From: Eubacteriales bacterium
Lineage (GTDB): Bacteria > Bacillota > Clostridia > Peptostreptococcales > Anaerovoracaceae
Direction: 5' to 3'
Assembly: GCA_029098205.1 (NCBI GenBank)
Contig: JAQXNW010000182.1
Span: forward strand, 1-6,193
DNA: 6,193 nucleotides
Below the pieces are notes generated by a model, which had not been told where the DNA came from, did no database searches, and saw nothing but the letters and a program-made list of their open reading frames with translations. Shown one piece after another: positions 1 to 5,742 of this stretch (the stretch's first letter is position 1; every line of letters begins with the position of its first letter). The position numbers and the translations under genes are program-made.

Positions 1-1223
1 GTCACCAGCTCCGAAGCGGACGAAGCATAGGACTCTATATAGGAAAGAAGCGGATTTTTGATTGCATCCGCGGCCTTCCGATGATGATCGATTACCGCGA
101 TCTTATCCGTTTTCTCCAGAAGCTCCGGGCATTCCACATAGCTCGGCCGGTGCGTATCCACGATAATAAGAAGCGTATCTGGCGTAATCATCTCCAGCGC
201 GCGTTTCTTCTTAAGGATGCTGTAGTTTCCCTGCTCCTGCGCATTCCGGTATATTTCCGTCAAAGTATCATTGACTTCATCCAGAACGATGTTGGCATTA
301 TATCCCATCATCTGGCAGACCCGCACCATGCCGAGCGCGGATCCGAACGCGTCCATATCCGGATTTCTGTGACCCATGATCATAACACGGTCCGACTGTT
401 TCAAAAGACGCTCCAGCGCATGCGCGATGACACGGGATTTGCCTTTATTTCCCTTCTCCACGCTCTGCGATTTGCCGCCGTAATAATCAATTTTGCTGCC
501 CTGGCTGACGACCGCCTGATCGCCGCCCCGTCCAAGCGCCAGATCCAATGCAGCATCCGCGAACTCTCTTGTTTCCTGAATGGATTTCCCGTCGATTCCG
601 ATTCCGATGGAAAGACTCATCGGAAAGTCCGCGCCGCTTTCAATTTTCCGGACTTCATCGAGAATGGAAAATTTAGAGCGGATGATCTCATCGGCATACC
701 GTTTTTCAAAGTATACAATATACGCGCTGTCGCTGACGGAAACAAGAGATCCTTTTATACCGGAAGCCCATGCACGGATCTGCTTATCCACTTTGCCCCG
801 GACGGTAATCTGCGTCTCCGGCGAAGTGTTCGCCTTCATCTCGTCGTAATTATCGATATTAATCCTGGCAACACAGATTTTTTCATTCTCATACTGCACT
901 TTCAGTGTTTCATATCCGGTTATATCCAGAAAATAAACGTACAGGTTCGAATTCTCGCTGCTGCTTTCTCTGCGCACGAAAAGACGAAAAACGCGATCGT
1001 TTCTTTCGATCACACGCGATTTCTTATTCTCCGCCGCGTCCTTCAGTTCTTCCAGACGAATTCCGGAAAGCGCGAAAAAATCATAGTCTTTAATTTCATC
1101 GAATATAAAGACCTGTTTCATCGCCTCGTTTCGCTCCACGATTTTGCCTTTTTGATCTACGACCACCATCGGAAGCGGAGCCTGCTCCGTAATATTCTGT
1201 TCTTCTTTATTTGTTTTTGCCAT
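1..1223 (-). CDS. gdpP: GdpP-like c-di-AMP phosphodiesterase (PAS, degenerate GGDEF, DHH), 5' part only
   Basis: The frame is open from ATG 1223 to the window edge: 407 codons, with the C-terminal DHHA1 part cut off. Seen in the translation: a PAS-like stretch from about residue 15 (APLPMVVVDQKGKIVERNEA); a GGDEF-like domain at about 112-235, where SVSDSAYIVYFEK (162-174) stands in place of GGDEF, so no cyclase activity is expected; then a DHH domain with GHRNPDMDAFGS (284-295), VDTHRP (355-360) and DHH (379-381). H285, D289, D291, D356 and the DHH are the expected metal ligands. Family knowledge: GdpP (YybT) hydrolyses c-di-AMP to pApA and is normally anchored by two N-terminal membrane helices. 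None is visible here, and there is no room for them upstream. The start is uncertain: ATG 1223 has only a weak GGTGG 4 nt upstream, and an in-frame ATG at 1298 would add 25 residues and begin inside the parS site. The gene follows parB on the same strand with no visible terminator, so co-transcription is likely. Confidence 0.9.
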   Translation of the reverse strand, partial: MAKTNKEEQNITEQAPLPMVVVDQKGKIVERNEAMKQVFIFDEIKDYDFFALSGIRLEELKDAAENKKSRVIERNDRVFRLFVRRESSSENSNLYVYFLDITGYETLKVQYENEKICVARINIDNYDEMKANTSPETQITVRGKVDKQIRAWASGIKGSLVSVSDSAYIVYFEKRYADEIIRSKFSILDEVRKIESGADFPMSLSIGIGIDGKSIQETREFADAALDLALGRGGDQAVVSQGSKIDYYGGKSQSVEKGNKGKSRVIAHALERLLKQSDRVMIMGHRNPDMDAFGSALGMVRVCQMMGYNANIVLDEVNDTLTEIYRNAQEQGNYSILKKKRALEMITPDTLLIIVDTHRPSYVECPELLEKTDKIAVIDHHRKAADAIKNPLLSYIESYASSASELV

Positions 1224-1281
1224 AGCGCCACCGAAAACATCACTGTGAAAATTCGCTGAAATTCCAGCTCTTTCTGCATGA

Positions 1282-1297
1282 TGTTTCACATGAAACA
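1282..1297. promoter_or_regulatory. parS: parS site between parB and gdpP
   Basis: The site reads TGTTTCACATGAAACA on the plus strand. It differs from the general bacterial parS consensus TGTTTCACGTGAAACA at one central base. ParB loads on such sites and spreads from them to form the origin-region partition complex. An identical 16-mer lies at 3115-3130 in the same orientation, so the two sites bracket the parAB genes. The identity continues for 8 flanking bases with one mismatch. The site falls in the gap between the parB stop and the gdpP start. If gdpP begins at ATG 1298, the site would form its first codons. Confidence 0.9.
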
Positions 1298-1346
1298 TTT
1301 ATTGACGACCTGTTATTCGAACACCCAGAGATTGATTTTTCCCGCA

Positions 1347-2258
1347 TCAGAGGTTTCCGCTGCCGGACGTCAGCATATCAAGAAGACGGTTTAAATCGTC
1401 TTCGTTATAGTAGCTGAGACGAATCTCGCCTTTATTCCCTCTTCGCTCGATGCTGGCCTTCGTTCCGTAAATCTCCCGCAGCTTTCTTTCCGCCGCCTGC
1501 ACATTCGGATCCTTGGTCCGGATTTTTGCAGGTCTTCTGGTTTTTTCTTTCTTCTGCGCGATCTTTTCTACGTCGCGCACAGAAAGCCCCTCTTTCACAA
1601 TCCGTTCCGCAAGCTCGATCTGCTCATTCTCGCTCCGGATCGGAAGAAGCGCCCGCGCATGTCCTCCGCTGATTTGCCCTTCCGAAACCATCTGACGGAT
1701 CGCATCCGGAAGCTTCAGAAGACGAAGAGAGTTCGTAATGTACGGACGGCTCTTCGAAACGCTTTTTGAAACCTGTTCCTGAGACATGCCGTATTCGCGT
1801 ATCATCTGATCGAAACCCATCGCTTCTTCGATCGGATCCAGATCCTCTCTCTGAAGGTTTTCAATCATCGCCACAAGTATGTTTTCCTCGTCGCTGAACG
1901 ACCGGATGAGGCACGGGATCTTCCTCAGACCCGCAAGACGCGCGGCACGCCAGCGGCGTTCTCCCGCGACGATCTCATAAAACGATCCTGCGTCACGGAC
2001 GACAAGAGGCTGAATGATTCCGTGCTCTGTAATGGAATCCGCTAATTCCCGGATTCTGTCTTCATTAAATGTTTTTCTGGGCTGGTTCGCGTTCGGTTTA
2101 ATTTCATTAATATCAATAAACCGTACGGAGTCCTCGCTGCTTCCCTCCTTAGGATTCTCCTGAGAATCCGGTTCTTTTTCTTCCACGGTCACCTGATCCG
2201 CGAAAAGCGCGTCCAACCCTCTTCCCAATCCGCGGTTTTTACGAGATCTTGATGCCAT
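1347..2258 (-). CDS. parB: ParB/Spo0J chromosome partitioning protein
   Basis: This is a 303-residue ParB, close to the usual size of chromosomal ParB/Spo0J (about 280-300). Domains in order: an N-terminal RGLGRGLDALF motif (9-19), which in the family contacts ParA; an acidic, probably flexible linker (about 25-45); the ParB CTP-binding domain (about 46-140) with GERRWRAARLAG (99-110) and MIENLQREDLDP (131-142); a helix-turn-helix region MSQEQVSKSVSKSRPYITNS (158-177), continuing to ISGGHARALL (196-205), for parS recognition; a basic linker (236-250); and a C-terminal dimerisation segment (about 253-297). Family knowledge: ParB is a CTP-dependent clamp that loads at parS, spreads, and recruits SMC. 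ATG 2258 lies inside the 3' end of parA (20-nt overlap) and is preceded by GAGAGG 9 nt upstream and AGAAGG directly adjacent, so the two genes are translated from one message. It is not Noc: the N-terminal ParA-contacting motif is intact and the gene pairs with parA. Confidence 0.97.
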   Translation of the reverse strand: MASRSRKNRGLGRGLDALFADQVTVEEKEPDSQENPKEGSSEDSVRFIDINEIKPNANQPRKTFNEDRIRELADSITEHGIIQPLVVRDAGSFYEIVAGERRWRAARLAGLRKIPCLIRSFSDEENILVAMIENLQREDLDPIEEAMGFDQMIREYGMSQEQVSKSVSKSRPYITNSLRLLKLPDAIRQMVSEGQISGGHARALLPIRSENEQIELAERIVKEGLSVRDVEKIAQKKEKTRRPAKIRTKDPNVQAAERKLREIYGTKASIERRGNKGEIRLSYYNEDDLNRLLDMLTSGSGNL

Positions 2259-3030
2259 CCTTCTGCGCCTCTCTTAATAGAAACTCTTTCGCGAATTCAA
2301 AATATGCTTTCGCGCCTGACGATTTCGGATCGTATTCTGTGATAGGCATACCAAATCCAGGCGCCTCCGCCAGACGAATGTTTCTCGGAATAACCGTCGA
2401 ATAAACCAGCGATCCAAAATACTTTTTCACTTCCTGTACAACCTGCATGGAAAGGTTCGTACGTCCATCAAACATGCTCAAGACAACACCTTCAATCTCA
2501 AGCTCTTTATTCATGCTCTTCTTGACCAGATCAATCGTGCTGACAAGCTGGCTGACGCCTTCCAGCGCATAGAACTCACACTGAATCGGGATCAGGACGC
2601 TTTCAACCGCAGTCAGAGAGTTAATGGTGAGCAAACCCAGAGACGGCGGGCAGTCAATAAAGATAAAATCATAATCTTTCTTGATTTTCCGTACCGCGTT
2701 CCGGAGTCTTTTTTCTCTTCCTTCAATTTCCACAAGTTCAATTTCCGCGCCGGCAAGATCCACATTCGCCGGAATAAGATCGAGCCCTTCCGAATCCGTA
2801 TGGATGATGGCTTTCTTCGGATTGAACTTAGGATCAATCAGAAGATCATAGATCGAGTATTCGAGATTCTTCTTCGAAATGCCCATCCCGCTCGTCGTAT
2901 TCCCCTGCGGGTCGATATCCAGCATAAGAACCTTCTTGCCCAGCTTCGCAAGACTGGCCGCCAGATTAATGTTTGTTGTCGTCTTTCCAACGCCGCCCTT
3001 TTGATTAAAAATCGCAATTGCTTTGCCCAC
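2239..3030 (-). CDS. parA: ParA/Soj chromosome partitioning ATPase
   Basis: This is a 263-residue ParA/MinD-family ATPase starting at a GTG codon. Motifs seen: deviant Walker A KGGVGKTTTN (11-20) with the signature first lysine K11; Walker A' DIDPQGNTT (38-46); Walker B-type FIFIDCPPS (122-130); and the C-terminal IPRNIRLAEAPGFGMPI segment (214-230) with arginines expected to contribute to non-specific DNA binding. Family knowledge: ATP-bound ParA dimers coat the nucleoid and ParB stimulates hydrolysis; in B. subtilis Soj also regulates DnaA. The GTG at 3030 is chosen because GGAGG lies 6 nt upstream and because the protein then starts directly at the conserved GKAIAIFNQKGG. A longer in-frame ATG at 3072 would add 14 atypical residues and overlaps the predicted -10 element. 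The stop lies inside the start of parB (20-nt overlap). No noc gene intervenes between rsmG and parA, unlike B. subtilis. Confidence 0.97.
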   Translation of the reverse strand: MGKAIAIFNQKGGVGKTTTNINLAASLAKLGKKVLMLDIDPQGNTTSGMGISKKNLEYSIYDLLIDPKFNPKKAIIHTDSEGLDLIPANVDLAGAEIELVEIEGREKRLRNAVRKIKKDYDFIFIDCPPSLGLLTINSLTAVESVLIPIQCEFYALEGVSQLVSTIDLVKKSMNKELEIEGVVLSMFDGRTNLSMQVVQEVKKYFGSLVYSTVIPRNIRLAEAPGFGMPITEYDPKSSGAKAYFEFAKEFLLREAQKDGIKIS

Positions 3031-3036
3031 GTTTCG

Positions 3037-3041
3037 CCTCC
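3037..3041 (-). promoter_or_regulatory. Ribosome binding site of parA
   Basis: GGAGG lies 6 nt before the GTG at 3030-3028 (minus strand GGAGGCGAAACGTG). This match to the 16S anti-Shine-Dalgarno sequence fixes the parA start at GTG rather than at the upstream in-frame ATG 3072, which has no comparable site. Confidence 0.85.
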
Positions 3042-3070
3042 ATGCAAGACCGAACGATAATCGTGCTACC

Positions 3071-3099
3071 ATTATATCCTATAAAACATGGTTTTTCCA
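3071..3099 (-). promoter_or_regulatory. Predicted sigma-A-type promoter of parAB
   Basis: On the minus strand, TGGAAA (3099-3094, four of six bases matching TTGACA) is separated by exactly 17 bp from a perfect TATAAT (3076-3071). Transcription would start near 3064, leaving a leader of about 35 nt that contains the parA ribosome binding site. It would drive parA, parB and probably gdpP. I see no terminator between rsmG and this promoter, so read-through from mnmE-mnmG-rsmG is also possible. Confidence 0.7.
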
Positions 3100-3112
3100 G
3101 TGCGGCGCACTG
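3098..3112. repeat. 15-bp perfect palindrome at the parAB promoter
   Basis: CAGTGCGGCGCACTG has 7-bp arms around a single central base. It overlaps the last 2 bp of the predicted -35 element and ends 2 bp from the parS site. It could be an operator. It does not look like a terminator: a hairpin from it would have a tight 3-nt loop, and no T-tract follows on either strand. No regulator can be named from the sequence. Confidence 0.6.
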
Positions 3113-3114
3113 AA

Positions 3115-3130
3115 TGTTTCACATGAAACA
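3115..3130. promoter_or_regulatory. parS: parS site upstream of parA
   Basis: TGTTTCACATGAAACA, identical in sequence and orientation to the copy at 1282-1297 and one central base away from the general consensus. It lies 7 bp after the rsmG stop codon and about 16 bp upstream of the predicted parAB -35 element. ParB bound or spreading here could affect parAB transcription as well as origin segregation; that regulatory role is inference. Confidence 0.92.
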
Positions 3131-3137
3131 ATTATTG

Positions 3138-3842
3138 TCAAATCGGGGATTTTGAAGGGATTCCGGCTTTTCGCGGATACGTTTTCGGCGTCCTCTTGAC
3201 TTTGTTGATTATGAGTAGAGTATGTGAAAATTCCTCCGTATTTACCGGAACAACTCTCTTCGTCTTTCCGCCGAGAATCCGTATCGCCGCATGCGCACGG
3301 TTCAATTCCTCTTCCGGATCTGTCCCTTTATAGGCGATCATGTTCCCGCCGATCTTAACCAAAGGGAGGCAATATTCCGTCAGCACCCGAAGATCTGCAA
3401 CCGCCCTCGAAAGGCAGAGGTCAAAGGTTTCGCGCATCGCTTTCCCCTGCCCCGCGTCTTCCGCGCGGGAATGCACGAGAAAGATATTCTCAAGGCCAAT
3501 GGCATCCGTCATTTCTCCGACCGCTCTAAGACGCTTGGCCAGCGAATCCACCAGATAAAACTTTTTCTCCGGATTCAGGATCGCGAGCGGAACTCCCGGA
3601 AATCCGGCTCCGGTTCCCATATCGCAGATTTTCTCCGCGCTCTGATACTCTTCCAGCGGGGAAACGGAAAGAGAATCCGCAAGGTGCTTCTGTATGAATT
3701 CCCGATCCTCTGTAATCCTTGTAAGATTGATCGATTCATTGTATTTCAGAACCAGATCCTTATATGCGAGGAGCTTCTCCGCCTGTTCATCGGTGGCATT
3801 CACCGAGATCTCCGCCAGGACATTCATGAGATACTCTTTCAT
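3138..3842 (-). CDS. rsmG: 16S rRNA (guanine-N7) methyltransferase RsmG
   Basis: This is a 234-residue RsmG (GidB), near the usual length of about 240. It methylates N7 of a guanine in the 530 loop of 16S rRNA (G527 in E. coli numbering) using S-adenosylmethionine; loss in other bacteria gives low-level streptomycin resistance. Seen: NLTRITEDREFIQKHLADSL (39-58), the SAM-binding motif DMGTGAGFPGVPLAI (74-88), VDSLAKRLRAV (98-108), SRAVADL (145-151) and a conserved-type basic C-terminus YPRKAGIPSKSPI (222-234). The start ATG 3842 overlaps the mnmG stop as ATGA and is preceded by AAGGAGGA with GGAGG 8 nt upstream (3855-3851). An in-frame ATG at codon 6 is less well placed. The 4-nt overlap implies translational coupling to mnmG. 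Confidence 0.97.
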   Translation of the reverse strand: MKEYLMNVLAEISVNATDEQAEKLLAYKDLVLKYNESINLTRITEDREFIQKHLADSLSVSPLEEYQSAEKICDMGTGAGFPGVPLAILNPEKKFYLVDSLAKRLRAVGEMTDAIGLENIFLVHSRAEDAGQGKAMRETFDLCLSRAVADLRVLTEYCLPLVKIGGNMIAYKGTDPEEELNRAHAAIRILGGKTKRVVPVNTEEFSHTLLIINKVKRTPKTYPRKAGIPSKSPI

Positions 3843-5719
3843 GCGCGCGTCCTCCTTCTCTTCTCCAGGAAAATCATCAGTACGCTGACGTCGGATGGAG
3901 AAACACCGGAGATCCGGGATGCCTGTCCGAGCGACGCCGGTCTTCGTTCCGAGAGCTTCTGGCGCGCTTCCAGGCGAAGACTGTCAATCTGGTTATAATC
4001 GATATCGTCCGGAATTTTACGATTCTCCAGCCTTTTAAATTTTTCAATTCGTTTCTGCTGCATGCGGATATATCCTTCATATTTTACATTCACTTCCACC
4101 GAAGTCTGAACGTGCGCGAGAAGCTTTGGACGGTCCGGATCCAGTTCCTTCAGCGCTTCGTAGCTGATTTCCGGTCTCTTCATAAGCTCCATCAAAGACA
4201 CGCTTCCGTCCACCGGAGATGTTCCATATTTTTCCAGAAGCGCGTTCGCGTCCGCCGCGGGCACCTTTGTCGTACGAAGACGTTCCGTTTCCGCCTGAAC
4301 CGCTGCTTTCTTCTTAAGATACTTCTGATACCGCTCCTCCGAAGCAAGTCCGATCCGATAGCTCTTCTCCGTAAGACGCTCATCCGCGTTGTCTTGTCGC
4401 AGAACAAGCCTGTATTCCGCTCTGCTGGTCATCATTCTGTAAGGCTCATTAGTACCTTTGGTCACGAGATCGTCGATCAGAACGCCGATATAAGCCTCGC
4501 TTCGATCCAGAATGAACGGATCCTTTCCAGAAACTTCCAGAGCCGCGTTAATTCCGGCCATAATTCCCTGCGCCGCCGCCTCTTCATATCCGGAGCTTCC
4601 GTTAAACTGTCCGGCGCAGAACAGTCCATGCACATCCTTGTATTCCAGATTCAGCTTCAGATTAAGCGGATTGATGCAGTCATACTCGATCGCGTAGGCC
4701 GGCCGTGTTATGACGATATCCTCAAGACCTTTGATCGTGTGATAGAATTCCTCCTGCACATCCTCCGGAAGGCTGGTCGACATGCCCTGAATATACATTT
4801 CATCCGTGGAAAGTCCCTCCGGCTCCACGAACAGCTGATGCCGCTTCCGATCCGGAAAACGCTCCAGCTTCGTCTCAATCGACGGACAGTATCTGGGCCC
4901 CACGCCTTCAATCTGCCCTCCGTAAAGCGCAGACCGCTCCATGTTATCCCAGATGATTTTATGTGTCTTTTCATTCGTATATGTCAGCCAGCAGTCCGCC
5001 TGGTCCTTCTCCAGCGAATCATTCATGAAGGAAAAAGGAACAATCTCAGGATCGCCATGCTGCACATTCATCTCCTCGAAATGGAACGTATCCCGGAGCG
5101 CTCTGGCCGGCGTCCCGGTTTTGAACCGCCGAAGCGGAATCCCGCGTCTTCGGAGATTTTCCGACAAAGTAAGGGATGGCGCAAGACCGTTCGGTCCGCT
5201 CGCGAAAGCTGATGAGCCGATAAAAATTTTCCCGCCCAGAAAAGTTCCGGTTGCGATCACAACCGATTTGCAGGAATAGTATCCGCCGGTACGTGTCAGA
5301 ACACCCTTGATCTCGCCGTTTTCAATATCGATATCGCAGACTTCGCCCTGCCGGATCCATAAATTTTCCTGCTTTTCCAGCGTCTTTTTCATTTCCGTAT
5401 GATAGAGCTGCTTATCCGCCTGCGCCCGAAGCGAATGAACCGCGGGCCCTTTTGACATATTCAGCATGCGGCTCTGAATAAACGCTTTGTCGATATTGAT
5501 TCCCATCTCTCCGCCAAGAGCGTCAATTTCCCGGACCAGATGGCCCTTTCCGGTTCCTCCGACCGCGGGATTACAAGGCATCATGGCAATCGCTTCCAAA
5601 TTTATTGAAAACATCAATGTGCGTTTTCCCATTCTGGCCGCGGCCAGAGCCGCCTCACAGCCGGCATGCCCTGCGCCGACCACGACCACGTCATAATCTC
5701 CCATATGAATCGTTTCCAT
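3839..5719 (-). CDS. mnmG: tRNA uridine-5-carboxymethylaminomethyl modification enzyme MnmG
   Basis: This is a full-length 626-residue MnmG (GidA); the family is about 620-630. With MnmE it installs the carboxymethylaminomethyl or aminomethyl group on the wobble uridine (U34) of tRNAs reading split codon boxes, using FAD, NADH and a methylene-folate carbon. Seen: an N-terminal FAD-binding motif VVVVGAGHAGCEAALAA (11-27); MMPCNPAVGGTGKGH (46-60) with catalytic-type C49; the first GidA signature GPRYCPSIETKLERF (274-288) with the second key cysteine C278; and the second GidA signature AGQFNGSSGYEEAAAQG (369-385). The C-terminal helical part, which binds MnmE and tRNA, is complete. ATG 5719 is preceded by AGGAAAGAGG ending 10 nt upstream; a second in-frame ATG five codons later is possible. 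The gene follows mnmE by 23 bp and overlaps rsmG by 4 nt. Confidence 0.98.
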   Translation of the reverse strand: METIHMGDYDVVVVGAGHAGCEAALAAARMGKRTLMFSINLEAIAMMPCNPAVGGTGKGHLVREIDALGGEMGINIDKAFIQSRMLNMSKGPAVHSLRAQADKQLYHTEMKKTLEKQENLWIRQGEVCDIDIENGEIKGVLTRTGGYYSCKSVVIATGTFLGGKIFIGSSAFASGPNGLAPSLTLSENLRRRGIPLRRFKTGTPARALRDTFHFEEMNVQHGDPEIVPFSFMNDSLEKDQADCWLTYTNEKTHKIIWDNMERSALYGGQIEGVGPRYCPSIETKLERFPDRKRHQLFVEPEGLSTDEMYIQGMSTSLPEDVQEEFYHTIKGLEDIVITRPAYAIEYDCINPLNLKLNLEYKDVHGLFCAGQFNGSSGYEEAAAQGIMAGINAALEVSGKDPFILDRSEAYIGVLIDDLVTKGTNEPYRMMTSRAEYRLVLRQDNADERLTEKSYRIGLASEERYQKYLKKKAAVQAETERLRTTKVPAADANALLEKYGTSPVDGSVSLMELMKRPEISYEALKELDPDRPKLLAHVQTSVEVNVKYEGYIRMQQKRIEKFKRLENRKIPDDIDYNQIDSLRLEARQKLSERRPASLGQASRISGVSPSDVSVLMIFLEKRRRTRA

Positions 5720-5742
5720 CGATGCGAATCCTCTTTCCTATT

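Noticed and set aside
1157..1240. A 27-codon basic small frame on the minus strand overlapping the gdpP start (MFSVALWQKQIKKNRI...)
   Set aside because: It is out of frame with gdpP, has no clear ribosome binding site at proper spacing, and resembles neither a leader peptide nor a missing membrane helix. Most likely chance.
81..1259. A 392-codon open frame on the plus strand
   Set aside because: It is antisense to the gdpP frame, which shows clear PAS, GGDEF-like and DHH motifs. The plus-strand translation has no recognisable domain and no good ribosome binding site.
1224..1346. A frameshift that might have cut the gdpP membrane helices from its reading frame
   Set aside because: None of the frames in this 123-bp gap encodes a hydrophobic stretch, and the gap is too short for two helices and a linker.
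3098..3112. The 15-bp palindrome as a rho-independent terminator for rsmG
   Set aside because: No T-tract follows it in the direction of transcription, and the stem is short with a very tight loop.
3291..3998. A 235-codon open frame on the plus strand
   Set aside because: It is antisense to rsmG and the end of mnmG, both fully supported by family motifs.
4112..5212. A 366-codon open frame on the plus strand
   Set aside because: It lies wholly antisense to mnmG, whose signatures cover the same DNA. The arginine- and histidine-rich translation is typical of an antisense shadow.
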